Shown here: piece by piece, positions 7,881 to 16,663 of the stretch
Position numbering within the stretch: the stretch's first letter is position 1
Layout of the letters: each line of letters opens with the position of its first letter
NCBI GenBank assembly: GCA_016710075.1
Contig: JADJLO010000038.1
Coordinates: 62,001 to 126,000, forward strand
Source: Acidobacteriota bacterium
GTDB lineage: Bacteria > Acidobacteriota > Blastocatellia > RBC074
Reading direction: 5' to 3'
DNA: 64,000 nucleotides
Position numbers and translations under genes: made by a program
The notes under the pieces: model-generated
The model's database searches: none
Seen by the model: the letters and a program-made list of their open reading frames with translations, nothing else
Told to the model about the DNA's origin: nothing

Positions 7881-8558
7881 GTACTCCGAACTCGACGAAT
7901 CTTTTGACGAGCTGATCGATGCCGGTGATAGCTGCCCCGACGACAACGGCAAAGGCCCCGTGATCGAATGCGCTCCTTGCCTGCTCTGGCGACATGATTC
8001 CGCCCTCGCAGATGACCGGCTTCTTCAAATTTCCAGCGAGGCGTTCGACGAGATCGAGCGCGGGAGCAGATGTCCTCTTGTCTGAGGTGTATAACTGCAA
8101 AGTGTCGTCGCGATGATATCGGCCCCGCAATCGGCGGCGAAAAGACCCTCTTCATAAGTCGAGATATCGGCCATGACAGGCAATTGCAATTCTTCGCGAA
8201 TCCTTCTGATCAGGTCTTCGAGTTTTTCGCCACCGGGACGAGGGCGTTGTGTGGCATCGATCGCGATGATGTCGGCCCCGCTGCGGGCAATCCGCTCGGC
8301 AGAGCAAAAGGTTGGAGTGATATAAACCTCGGATTCATCGGTCTCGATCTTCTCGATACCGATAATCGGGACTTTGACTCTGAGCCTGACGGCGGCGATA
8401 TGTCCGGCAGAGTTGACGCGCACACCGACGGCCCCATTCTGCTGGGCCGCCAGAGCAAAGGCGCTGATGATATAGGCATCAGCGAGCGGCGACCCCTGGG
8501 GAGCCTGGCAGGAGACGATCAGACCGCCCCGAAGTTTTTCAATCTCTGAGTGATTCAT
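7834..8558 (-). CDS. nanE: N-acetylmannosamine-6-phosphate 2-epimerase, frameshifted
   Basis: NanE converts ManNAc-6-P to GlcNAc-6-P in amino-sugar catabolism. The first frame (from 8558) reads GGLIVSCQAPQGSPL, VPIIGIEKIE, VYITPTF, ADIIAIDATQRPRP and LPVMADISTYEEG, all typical NanE (beta/alpha)8-barrel strands. After GADIIATTL the frame breaks near 8090-8110 and resumes one frame over with YTSDKRTSAPALDLVERL, KKPVICEGGI and FAVVVGAAITG, which complete the barrel. A single-base indel (sequencing error or mutation) explains this. The start overlaps the kinase stop (ATGA). The last residues (GVPHGVPPSGGTP) are encoded by the adjacent hairpin repeat, so the native C-terminus has been replaced or extended. 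Confidence 0.85.
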
Positions 8559-9541
8559 TTCCTCGATCTTCTCTTTTTAATTTGATTCAGTAAATCAGAA
8601 GAAATTTCAATTCCGACATTACGATAAGCCAGCAGCAAAGCCCCGACATCGGGATTAAAAACAGGCTGGACCAGCTCTGCCCCGGACAGGAGGGTAAGCA
8701 AATGCAATTTGAAGCTCGACAGGAAGCTCGGGTTATTGAAGACACCGCCACCGTATGAGACCAGGACGGTTCTTTTTAAGAGACCGAGTCTGTCGGCAGT
8801 TACAGTAGCCATCTCGGCCAGAATTGTAGCGGCATCGGTTAAGATTTCCTGAGCCAGATCATCGCCCTTTTCGGCAAGAATGCAGACTTGTGGGGTGAAG
8901 GATGCAATCTGATCGCGCGTGATTTCTCCGGAGTAAAATGACCGGGCGATACTCTGAAGATCTTTTTTCCCGAAAAAGGAGAGCAGGGCTTTTTTAAGCA
9001 CGTTCTTCTCTCCCATATCCTCCATATCGAGGGCGGTTGTGATGGCGTCGCGGGCGATGCCGAATGCGCTGCCTTCATCGCCGAAAAGATAGCCGTGGCC
9101 GCCGACTCGCACGAATTTTCGTTTTCCGGCTCTGAGTAATTCGCCACAGGCCACCGACCCGGTGCCGGCGAGGACGACGATGCCGGAGGCTCCGGCGAGA
9201 GCGCCGGTCAGGGCTCCTGGCGCATCATGGCCTACGACCAGATGCCTGGCGGTGAGCAAGCTGTTGATGATTTCGACTTTATCCTCGGGCTCACCGGTCA
9301 TCGCCAGATGAGCGCTCTCAAACTTGAAACTTTTGATTCCTTTTTTTGGCTTGAGGCCGGCGGCTTCGAGGGCTTCGGCGACTGAGCCTGAAACCGCGGC
9401 GATGAGGCGTTTGCGTCCGCCGGGCTCGCGCGTGTGGTTTGACGGCCCGGCCCCGCCTGCGCCCAGAATATTGCCTTGTTCATCGGCAATCAGCGCCGTC
9501 GTGTGGCTCTGACCGCCATCGATTCCGAGAAAGTACTTCAT
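8555..9541 (-). CDS. BadF/BadG-type ATPase, probable N-acetylglucosamine kinase
   Basis: The protein has 328 residues and the ASKHA fold. Its phosphate-1 motif GIDGGQSHTTALIADEQG is near the start, followed by VVLAGTGSVA and GGHGYLFGDEGSAFGIARDA, which define the BadF/BadG/BcrA/BcrD family branch that includes GlcNAc kinases. It phosphorylates an amino sugar in the cytosol (inferred). Both ends overlap neighbours in ATGA form: with the HExxH protein upstream and with nanE downstream. A ManNAc/GlcNAc kinase followed by NanE makes biochemical sense as a two-step route to GlcNAc-6-P. Confidence 0.8.
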   Translation of the reverse strand: MKYFLGIDGGQSHTTALIADEQGNILGAGGAGPSNHTREPGGRKRLIAAVSGSVAEALEAAGLKPKKGIKSFKFESAHLAMTGEPEDKVEIINSLLTARHLVVGHDAPGALTGALAGASGIVVLAGTGSVACGELLRAGKRKFVRVGGHGYLFGDEGSAFGIARDAITTALDMEDMGEKNVLKKALLSFFGKKDLQSIARSFYSGEITRDQIASFTPQVCILAEKGDDLAQEILTDAATILAEMATVTADRLGLLKRTVLVSYGGGVFNNPSFLSSFKLHLLTLLSGAELVQPVFNPDVGALLLAYRNVGIEISSDLLNQIKKRRSRK

Positions 9542-10149
9542 TTGTATTTGAAACCCTCGCCTTTCGATAAATGCGCCAGGAGAACGTGGTAGAGCAACGG
9601 TGAAAAAGGCAAACCGGTAAACTGCCTCGCAAAAGAATGAGCGCCCAGTTCAGCGGCCGGCCCATGCACATGATGCTCGATCAGATGATAAAGCTCATGC
9701 GCCGCGGCGACTTCAAGTATTTTATCTTCTGAAAACCATTGGCGCTCGGATTCACCCGCCCACTGATTCATCAATTCGGACAATTGCCTGATGATACCTG
9801 CATTCAACCTTATGACTGAAGGATTATGACTGCATTCGCCAAAATAGATCACCTTGCCCCCGGCAATCTCCCAGGTATCTTTTTGAACGCTGATGCCAAG
9901 TTGAGCGGCGATTTCAATCGCGTTCCTGCCGGGGTGATGAAGCTGGAGGTGACCGGACAGTCTTCCCGATTCACGGCAGATCTCGGCAATCCGATGTTCA
10001 TCAAAACTGAAGTGACTTTTGAAAACAATTTCGTCGACATCTCCGTAACTCTTCAGAAGGTCAGTCAATAATGTGAAATTGATTGGAGTGTTGAATTTCA
10101 TACTCGGTATATTGTCTTCACGATCCGAAGACCTTCGAAAATGCGTCAT
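9538..10149 (-). CDS. HExxH-containing protein of unknown family
   Basis: The protein has 203 residues if it starts at 10149; an alternative ATG at 10101 begins MKFNTPINF. The C-terminal third has a zincin-like motif in AAHELYHLIEHH, preceded by a predicted amphipathic helix. There is no signal peptide or membrane segment, so it would be cytosolic. It resembles small gene-neighbour metalloproteases, such as the IrrE/ImmA type, only in this motif, and no clear family was recognised. It lies between a secreted protein gene (3 bp gap) and the sugar kinase (4 bp overlap), so it is tightly cotranscribed with the amino-sugar genes. Confidence 0.65.
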   Translation of the reverse strand: MTHFRRSSDREDNIPSMKFNTPINFTLLTDLLKSYGDVDEIVFKSHFSFDEHRIAEICRESGRLSGHLQLHHPGRNAIEIAAQLGISVQKDTWEIAGGKVIYFGECSHNPSVIRLNAGIIRQLSELMNQWAGESERQWFSEDKILEVAAAHELYHLIEHHVHGPAAELGAHSFARQFTGLPFSPLLYHVLLAHLSKGEGFKYK

Positions 10150-10152
10150 CAG

Positions 10153-11139
10153 TTATTCCGCTTCGGGCTTGATCTCAAACTTCCTGAGATTTATCGGGCG
10201 GTTTATCTCGATACGGTCAAAACTGTAGATCTCCACTACCTCATCGTTGATGGCAGTGGTGATTGTGTGAGGCAGCAGAAAGCCGGCCACCGCCCTGTAA
10301 TCGGAGAACCGGAAATGCATCTCGTACCGCATGACGGGTTTGCGGCGAGCCTGTCGTTCCTGCCGGGCACGCTGGACGGTGCCGATGTATGTTCTGCGAT
10401 CGAAGAATCTCGGGGAATCGATCAATACGGCCGGTTCGCGGGCTTGAACGAATACAGTAGCCAGGGCTATCGGCATTTTGCTTTGCGGATCCAGAAGAAT
10501 GGAGAACTGAAACCCATCCGGTCCCTGGGCGATGATGACCTCCGCCAGTCCGCTGTATGTCATCAATTGACCGGCATAGGCGTACTTCAGCGGAAATGAA
10601 GGGAGATCCTTGAGGAACCAGCCAAGGGCATAAAAGGCCATCTGTTGCCGAGAACCGCGGGCCTGGAATTCTTTCGAGCGTTCGAAATCTTCAACATCGA
10701 TCACCCGGCGATCCGTGTTGGAAGAGACCGCGCGAAGCGGGGGATTGCGCCAGGCGCGCAATCCATTGACGATCTGTGTGTAGCTGTAGCCCTCGCCATT
10801 GAGAGCCCTTCCAGACACTTTCCGCCTGAACTTGTCCGGAAAGAGGTATTCGATCTCTATCTTGCCGGGTAGTTCTTTCTCCTTATCTTCCACTACTTTG
10901 GGCGACTGGACGCTGACATATCTGGTGAGGCGCTTGAGCTTGCCCCTGGCATGAATGCTTTGAACATCGGATTCGGTACTTTTCAGCCCCAGTGCCGCGC
11001 GGGAAGCATCGATCAATTCACGTGCACGTTCAGGTTCGGCAGTCGGGCCTTCAGTCGCTTTTTGAGCGAATGCAAAATTCGTGGCGAAGGCAATCAGGGC
11101 GATAACCTGGATAATAATTTTGGTCCTGCAATTAGTCAC
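10153..11139 (-). CDS. Secreted LolA/outer-membrane-lipoprotein-sorting-like protein
   Basis: The protein has 328 residues and apparently a GTG start. A hydrophobic signal peptide (IIIQVIALIAFATNFAFA) is cleaved before QKATEG. The mature part begins with a helix (ARELIDASRAALG) and continues as alternating beta strands (EIEYLFPDKFRRKVSG, GFQFSILLDPQSKMPIA, YEMHFRFSDYRAVAGFLLPHTI). This pattern is common in Acidobacteriota proteins related to the LolA/LppX-like half-barrel that binds lipids. It probably acts in the periplasm. A related protein, also frameshifted, is encoded at 39.8-40.6 kb. The ligand is unknown. Confidence 0.7.
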   Translation of the reverse strand: MTNCRTKIIIQVIALIAFATNFAFAQKATEGPTAEPERARELIDASRAALGLKSTESDVQSIHARGKLKRLTRYVSVQSPKVVEDKEKELPGKIEIEYLFPDKFRRKVSGRALNGEGYSYTQIVNGLRAWRNPPLRAVSSNTDRRVIDVEDFERSKEFQARGSRQQMAFYALGWFLKDLPSFPLKYAYAGQLMTYSGLAEVIIAQGPDGFQFSILLDPQSKMPIALATVFVQAREPAVLIDSPRFFDRRTYIGTVQRARQERQARRKPVMRYEMHFRFSDYRAVAGFLLPHTITTAINDEVVEIYSFDRIEINRPINLRKFEIKPEAE

Positions 11140-11250
11140 TTCTTCAAAAAGTATTCGAGACGAATCATTGGGTTCAGAGTAAAGAAGTTCAGTTTAACCT
11201 CAGAACCATAAACGTGAAACAAATTTGAGAAGAATCTTCGTTTATCAATG

Positions 11251-13425
11251 TCACACCTGTTTGGGGCAGGCGATGATAACCAGTCTGGTATCGGGATCGA
11301 GGTTTCTCAGTTCGACTTCAGCGAGGGCGAGAACCTGGTCAAGATCGGCGAGTCCAGACAGGTTGGCGATGCGAGATCCATAAAGAATGAAAATATCCGG
11401 AATGGCGCGGCCGGCGTCGCCATAATCCGTGAGAAATTCAACCGAGCGTGTCATCTCGGATTTCAATTTATCGAGAGAAGTCGCGGTGATCAGAGCCGGG
11501 CCTCGCTGCAACCGGACCACCCCCGTCCGATCGACAATTCTCAAAAGCGGCCTTCGCGTCTTGAAAAGCCCGAAGAATTTCGATGAATGGTGTTCGCCGG
11601 TGAAGACCAGGTAGTTTCCGGCCTCGGCTTCAAGTTTCACATTATCGGGCGGCAGGCGCATCGATCTGGCCGCAGCCTGGCGGCATTGATCGAGACTGAA
11701 TATCTGCTGTTCTCCGTCGCGTTTGCGCAGTTCTGTCGTTCCAATTGCGGTTGCGCGGACGAGGTTGCGCCGCTTGTCGACCTCGACCTGAACTTCCACG
11801 CTTTCAGCGACTGCGCCGGCGGCGATGGCCGCTTCGACGGCTTCGCGCCTGACACGAAGAATATCGTCCGGTGAAGGGTCGACCATGTTGCGTTCGACCG
11901 TATCGCGGACCATCGCCATGGCGACGCCGATAGGCGAGATGACCTCCGCGTTTCGCGCTATGCGATGATCGAGCCCCATCAGTTTTGCGGCAAAAGGCAC
12001 CAGTGAAGCGGCGCCGCCTCCCCCGCCGATGAGCACAACCTGATCCCGATCGAGATGGTATTCCGCGATCATCTCGTCAATCGTCTTTTCGATCTTCCGG
12101 CAGCCGACTTCCAGAATCCGTTCAGCTAGATGTTCCGGACTCCCGCCCGTTTCGCCCAGGTGACGGCTTAGAATTTCGAATGCGATTCGGACAGAGTCCT
12201 GATTTCCGCGGGCGAAATGCTCCGGCTTGACAAGGCCGAGCAGGTTGGCAGCGCAAGTCGTTGTAATGGCGTAGCCCTTGCCGCCGCGGGTTCGCAAGAT
12301 GGCGTGATCGGGCGCATCGCTTTTTGTCGGCTGAATCAGTTCGAGTACGGCCCCCTGGAGTTCCCCGGGTTCCGCAAAACAGGTGTATCCCATTCCTGCG
12401 ATATGAGCGCTGCGCGGGCCGACATCCACAATTGACACGGGGTGGTCAGGTGATTTGCCGATTCTGATCATGCTGCCGCCGCCGACACCAAGGGTTCTGA
12501 CATCGAGAGTGTTGAGATACATCCGATGACCATTGAGTCTTGCGGGTCTGGTGGCGGGACTGCCGTCACGAATCACAGAGATATCGGCGCTGGTGCCGCC
12601 GACTTCAATAAAGATACCGTCAGAAACCCTCTCGTGCATCAAGGCCCCGGCGATGCCCGCTGCAGGCCCGGAAAGCATGGTCAGGATGGGTCGTCGATGG
12701 ACCTCGGCGACACTCATGACTCCGCCATCGGATCTCATGATCATCAAAGGCGCGCTGATACCGGATGATTTGACGCAGCTCTCAGTCATCTCGGCCGTCT
12801 CGATCATCTTCGGCAGAATTGCGGCGTTGATCACCGCCGTTCGGGTTCGGACGCGCAAACCATAGAGGCTGCTGACCTCGTGGCCGGTGGTGGCAAACAA
12901 GCCGGCCTCGCGGGTCTTTTTTGCGATCATCTCCTCGATTTCTGTCTGATCGACTCCGAAGGCTTCGCTCGCAACAATGACTTTCACTCCACGCTCTGAG
13001 AGATTCTTGATGGCTGCATCTATTCCGGTTTCAACAGAGCCGTTGGATGCATTGATGAATACATGTTGTGCACATAGATCCTTTCCGGCGGTCAAAGAAA
13101 TAGGCGGAACAATTGTGGCGCGGTTGGCAAACCAACTCTCAAAACCGCGTCCGACACCGATGACTCCGACATCGGCAACGTCTCCTTCCAGTAGCGCGTT
13201 GGTCGCCTGAGTTGTGCTGTGAGCGATGAATGAAACGTCATCAGGCTTCAGATTGAATTGATCCATTGCCCGCTCGATCGCAGTGACAATGCCAAGCGCA
13301 ACGCCCTCGTTGGCCGAATGTGTCGTGGGAATCTTGAGTTGACCGACCAGTTCCCGAGTCTGCTGGTCAATCATCACAACATCGGTGAATGTCCCACCTA
13401 CGTCTATGCCGATTCGAACCTTCAT
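11251..13425 (-). CDS. Hydantoinase/oxoprolinase (HyuA) family protein
   Basis: The protein has about 724 residues from the ATG at 13425; an upstream GTG at 13440 is possible. The N-terminal HyuA-type ASKHA motif reads RIGIDVGGTFTDVVMID, followed by AHSTTQATNALLEGDVADVG, a typical hydantoinase N-domain signature. The middle has LSGPAAGIAGAL and IEVGGTSADISVI, and the C-part a GGGGAA loop. It would hydrolyse ATP to open a cyclic amide (5-oxoproline, hydantoin) or a related carboxylation-type substrate. The usual HyuB partner is absent, so the activity may be unusual. The start overlaps the permease stop (ATGA), implying that the permease imports its substrate. Confidence 0.85.
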   Translation of the reverse strand: MKVRIGIDVGGTFTDVVMIDQQTRELVGQLKIPTTHSANEGVALGIVTAIERAMDQFNLKPDDVSFIAHSTTQATNALLEGDVADVGVIGVGRGFESWFANRATIVPPISLTAGKDLCAQHVFINASNGSVETGIDAAIKNLSERGVKVIVASEAFGVDQTEIEEMIAKKTREAGLFATTGHEVSSLYGLRVRTRTAVINAAILPKMIETAEMTESCVKSSGISAPLMIMRSDGGVMSVAEVHRRPILTMLSGPAAGIAGALMHERVSDGIFIEVGGTSADISVIRDGSPATRPARLNGHRMYLNTLDVRTLGVGGGSMIRIGKSPDHPVSIVDVGPRSAHIAGMGYTCFAEPGELQGAVLELIQPTKSDAPDHAILRTRGGKGYAITTTCAANLLGLVKPEHFARGNQDSVRIAFEILSRHLGETGGSPEHLAERILEVGCRKIEKTIDEMIAEYHLDRDQVVLIGGGGGAASLVPFAAKLMGLDHRIARNAEVISPIGVAMAMVRDTVERNMVDPSPDDILRVRREAVEAAIAAGAVAESVEVQVEVDKRRNLVRATAIGTTELRKRDGEQQIFSLDQCRQAAARSMRLPPDNVKLEAEAGNYLVFTGEHHSSKFFGLFKTRRPLLRIVDRTGVVRLQRGPALITATSLDKLKSEMTRSVEFLTDYGDAGRAIPDIFILYGSRIANLSGLADLDQVLALAEVELRNLDPDTRLVIIACPKQV

Positions 13426-14684
13426 CTTAAATATATCCACGCGCCGATGGTCAGGGCGACGATGCAGACACCGACTTTATAAAAAATCGTTTCGCGCGTC
13501 AGTTCTTCCACCCTCATTCCGACATAATTCGAGATCCAGACATTTTGTGTATTTGTCGGGTCGCAGACATTCTGGACCTGGACGACGCTCATGACGGCGG
13601 CGAGCAGCGCCAGGGGAGGCAGGAGGTTGAGATCCCGGATCAGCAGATAGATTCCGATGCCGATGCCGTACGGATTGAGCGGCCCGCGATAAAGCGCCAG
13701 CGGCGAGAGCAGCCCGAAGAAGAGAACGTAGATGACAGGCGAGCGCAGGTTGACCGCTCCGATCAGGGGGCTGAGAGACTCTTTCACGGCAGGCAGAGTC
13801 GTCGCATTGAGCAGCATCCCGATCCCGATCATCAGGATCACGGCCGGCGCAACGTCCTCAAGACCTTTCACCGCAGCACTCGACAACTGCCGGACCAGCT
13901 CCCGGGGACGCGTGATCAGAACTCCGAGAATCGCGCCGATAAAAAAAGCCGCAATCACCGGGACTTTGAAAACTCCGTGAAGAATCAGAGGGACGATCGG
14001 AACCAGCAAGGCAACCAAAGGCACATCTTTCCTGCTCACAGAGTCGCCTTCATCTTCAACCTTAACCGCCCACGCGCCATACCTGCTCATCTTTCTCGAT
14101 GCGACCAGAAGGAAGATGGCAATGGCCAGGGCGTCAACTCCGGCAAGGACCACGGCAAACTTTCTGATGGATGTCGGGTCAATGTTGAAAGTCCCCTGAT
14201 AAAACCCCCACATCGCGATGTTGAAGACGAATCCAAGTGCGAATGCCAGCAGAAATAATATGCCTGACAGTTTGCGTGGAACTCCAATGCTCATCATTAT
14301 CGGCAGCGCGCTGCCCACCATGATTATCGCTCCAAGCCCCGTGAGAGTCGTAAAGAGCCAGGCTACCGCCACCATCAGCGTCACCGCCACCGCCAGCGGT
14401 CGATCACCGCCGTATTCGGCTGCGCGCTTGATCAGGCTCTCCGCTATTCCGGTCTGCATCACCACCCGCCCAAGCATCGCTCCTGCAAATACCATCAGAT
14501 ACTGGCCGGCCAGCCTGATTGACCCGTTTGCCACAACATTTTCGAGAATGTCTTTTACCGGCGTGCGGGCGACAGCGGCTACGCATACTGCCATTGCGGG
14601 AACCGCCAGAATTGCCGGCATTCGCCGCGTTATCATCAGCGCGGCAAAGATTGCGAAGATTATGATTATCAGTATGGCTGTCAT
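13422..14684 (-). CDS. Multi-pass permease, CitMHS/GntP-like ion-transporter superfamily
   Basis: The protein has about 420 residues, starting at MTAILIIII. Upstream in-frame codons derive from a repeat element and are unlikely to be native. About ten hydrophobic segments can be seen, with paired halves such as PAILAVPAMAVCVAAVA and PLALYRGPLNPYGIGIGI. The architecture resembles organic-anion or gluconate/citrate symporters of the ion-transporter superfamily. It sits in the inner membrane. Four-base overlap with the hydantoinase-type gene implies translational coupling and a shared substrate, perhaps an organic acid or cyclic amide (inferred). The exact family cannot be fixed by eye. Confidence 0.7.
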   Translation of the reverse strand: MTAILIIIIFAIFAALMITRRMPAILAVPAMAVCVAAVARTPVKDILENVVANGSIRLAGQYLMVFAGAMLGRVVMQTGIAESLIKRAAEYGGDRPLAVAVTLMVAVAWLFTTLTGLGAIIMVGSALPIMMSIGVPRKLSGILFLLAFALGFVFNIAMWGFYQGTFNIDPTSIRKFAVVLAGVDALAIAIFLLVASRKMSRYGAWAVKVEDEGDSVSRKDVPLVALLVPIVPLILHGVFKVPVIAAFFIGAILGVLITRPRELVRQLSSAAVKGLEDVAPAVILMIGIGMLLNATTLPAVKESLSPLIGAVNLRSPVIYVLFFGLLSPLALYRGPLNPYGIGIGIYLLIRDLNLLPPLALLAAVMSVVQVQNVCDPTNTQNVWISNYVGMRVEELTRETIFYKVGVCIVALTIGAWIYLR

Positions 14685-14697
14685 TTTGATAAAAAAC

Positions 14698-14850
14698 AGA
14701 TTACGAAACAGACGAAACAAGCGAAACAGACAAAAAATCAGAGGGTCAATGTTCGAATTATTTTATATGGACGATTCAATCAAAGAAATTCGGCTAATCC
14801 ATTCTCTGATTTTTTCCTCTGTTTCGTTTATTTCGTCTGTTTCGTAATCT
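14698..14850. repeat. MITE-like element, copy A (TTACGAAACAGACGAAA termini)
   Basis: Imperfect terminal inverted repeats of about 46 bases begin AGATTACGAAACAGACGAAA and end with its complement. They flank a core of about 60 bases with no coding potential. The element abuts the stop of the DUF4127 gene and the 5' end of the permease gene. Related copies lie at 16599-16653 and 39665-39825, with a half-copy near 31966. Confidence 0.9.
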
Positions 14851-14851
14851 A

Positions 14852-16537
14852 TCAATTTCCGCTGTAATCGAACTTGAATTCAATTACGCACTCGAATGTG
14901 CGCGACCAGGGAAGATAGACATTGAGATCTTTCAGGCCGTTGATTGTCACTTCACGCTTGACGCCGTTGTAGGTCCCCAGATTATAAGCTTTCCCTTTGA
15001 AGTAATTGGAGAAGAATTTTTCGACCAGAGGCTTCATGGCAACGGCGACTTCCCGGTTGACACGCTCGTATTTTTCGCGCGTGAGTTCGTAGGTTACGCT
15101 GTCGTCGTTTTTCGCCTCTTCACGCAGCCGTTCGTTGAGCTTCTGCCTGACAAGGTCGTGATAGATGTAATCTCCGGCGTAGCGGTGCAGCAGAAATTCG
15201 AGGTGAGCCGTTTCTGCGCGTGCGGCTCTGTCGGCGCGATCGTTGAGCTTCGTCCTGAATAAGACCCGCATGTTGGCATAGGGAATCGTCGTTCCGAGGG
15301 TGTTTCCCGCCGTATTCCATGCAGCGTAACCGGCAAATCTGTCGATCAGTCCTTCTCTTTTCAATGCCTCGATAATCCGCTCGTCGGCACCGCTGTAATG
15401 TGGAGCCGGGAAGAGCAGATCGGCCAGCGCGATGTGCCGCACTTCCTTGAGCTCTTTGATCATCTTGGTCAGAAAGAGGTTGAATTCCCCATCGGTCGTC
15501 CCCGGAGCATTGACGAAAAGGCGGTAATCGGCCTCTTCATATTCGCTGACCGGAATTCCGCCGGCGGCTCTGATCTGACTATCAACCGTGAACTGAATCG
15601 GATGATCTTCGTATGGAGCGATTACGCTCTTGCTCTTCTCAGAAGAATAAACCACCGCAACCCTCAGCTTGCGATTGAATTTATCGAGCACTGCCCTGCT
15701 GACGAGCGAACTTGAGCCTTCATCGGCGCCGTTATAAATCGGCACTTTATTTTCAATCCCAAGCTGAGCCAGCCTGCTTTTGAGTACTGCCTGATCCTGT
15801 CGGTGCAGCCCGAACTGGCGGGCGTCATCCTGCAATAAAATGAGATTGTCTATCGAGCCTTCCCTGACCAGATCGAGCAATGCGAGATTCAATTCGAGGT
15901 TTCGTTTGCGGGCGGCGAGGTAATCCTCGATGACCTTCGGTGAAAGCCTCCTGGTCAACTGATCCAACTCGTCCTTCAGTTTCGGATCATTCGACTTCGG
16001 CACGCGATCGCTGAGTTCAGCCCAGCGGGCGAGTTCATCGTGAATCCCGCGGGTCTCCATCGACGCCGTCGGAGCCACACGCATGATCGTACTGAAAACA
16101 TAGAGCGGAATACGCGGATACCTCTTCTTGAACCAGCGATAGAATTCAAGATGCTTGCGGGCTTCTGCGAGATCTACGCCGTGACGCCTCGAAGCCACCA
16201 GCCCGCCGTAAGCGAGCATATCGTGCGAGACGATCAGCGCATCGACCTTTGAATAATCCTGAGTCCGAAGCCAGCTTTCGATCTTCGCCGTATCGCCTGC
16301 CTTAGTGAAACGCCCGAGCAGCTCCATCGGAGGCATGGTCACACGATGATCCGCCACCGCTCCAACCATCTGCGCAAACTGCCCGACTGCCGGTCGATCA
16401 TCGATCGGCAGCAGGACAATGTATCCAGCTGGTCCCCAGCGCCCCGGCTTCATCGGCACTGGCTTCATCTGCGTCTGCGCAACTGTGACCTGAACCAGCA
16501 ACAGAACAAAAATAAATATCCGTATCGGGGTTTTCAT
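14852..16537 (-). CDS. Secreted DUF4127 family protein
   Basis: The protein has 561 residues. A signal peptide (IRIFIFVLLLVQVTVAQ) precedes a mature start near TQMKPVPM. The DUF4127 hallmarks are visible: YIVLLPIDDRPAVGQFAQMV, MPPMELLGRF, DALIVSHDMLAYGGLVASRR, LLQDDARQFGLHRQDQ, YNGADEGSSSLVSRAVL, and GNTLGTTIPYANM. The function is unknown. In other bacteria this family lies beside amino-sugar or peptidoglycan-fragment genes, which agrees with NanE and the sugar kinase in the same run here. It ends against a MITE-like element. Confidence 0.85.
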   Translation of the reverse strand: MKTPIRIFIFVLLLVQVTVAQTQMKPVPMKPGRWGPAGYIVLLPIDDRPAVGQFAQMVGAVADHRVTMPPMELLGRFTKAGDTAKIESWLRTQDYSKVDALIVSHDMLAYGGLVASRRHGVDLAEARKHLEFYRWFKKRYPRIPLYVFSTIMRVAPTASMETRGIHDELARWAELSDRVPKSNDPKLKDELDQLTRRLSPKVIEDYLAARKRNLELNLALLDLVREGSIDNLILLQDDARQFGLHRQDQAVLKSRLAQLGIENKVPIYNGADEGSSSLVSRAVLDKFNRKLRVAVVYSSEKSKSVIAPYEDHPIQFTVDSQIRAAGGIPVSEYEEADYRLFVNAPGTTDGEFNLFLTKMIKELKEVRHIALADLLFPAPHYSGADERIIEALKREGLIDRFAGYAAWNTAGNTLGTTIPYANMRVLFRTKLNDRADRAARAETAHLEFLLHRYAGDYIYHDLVRQKLNERLREEAKNDDSVTYELTREKYERVNREVAVAMKPLVEKFFSNYFKGKAYNLGTYNGVKREVTINGLKDLNVYLPWSRTFECVIEFKFDYSGN

Positions 16538-16550
16538 AAACTCAGCTTAT

Positions 16551-16588
16551 AACAAAAACAGGCAGGATCGGCCATCCATCCTGCCTGC
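16551..16588 (-). terminator. Rho-independent terminator of the Oar-like receptor gene
   Basis: On the minus strand a CAGGCAGGAT stem closes with ATCCTGCCTG and is followed by TTTTTGT. It lies about 75 bases after the receptor stop and just before the DUF4127 start. Confidence 0.75.
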
Positions 16589-16598
16589 TTTGTTGATA

Positions 16599-16653
16599 GG
16601 TTACGAAACAGACAAATTCAAGGCCTGACAACATTTCGTCTGTTTCGTAATCT
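16599..16653. repeat. MITE-like element, short copy B
   Basis: A 55-base palindromic remnant whose arms match GTTACGAAACAGACAAA and TTTCGTCTGTTTCGTAATC, with a 15-base centre. It lies between the receptor stop and its terminator. Confidence 0.8.
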
Positions 16654-16663
16654 TCTTTTTCCG

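Noticed and set aside
13545..14258. A 237-residue plus-strand frame opposite the permease
   Set aside because: Its composition (Arg/Asp/Gln-rich, no motifs) is a shadow of the membrane-protein gene.
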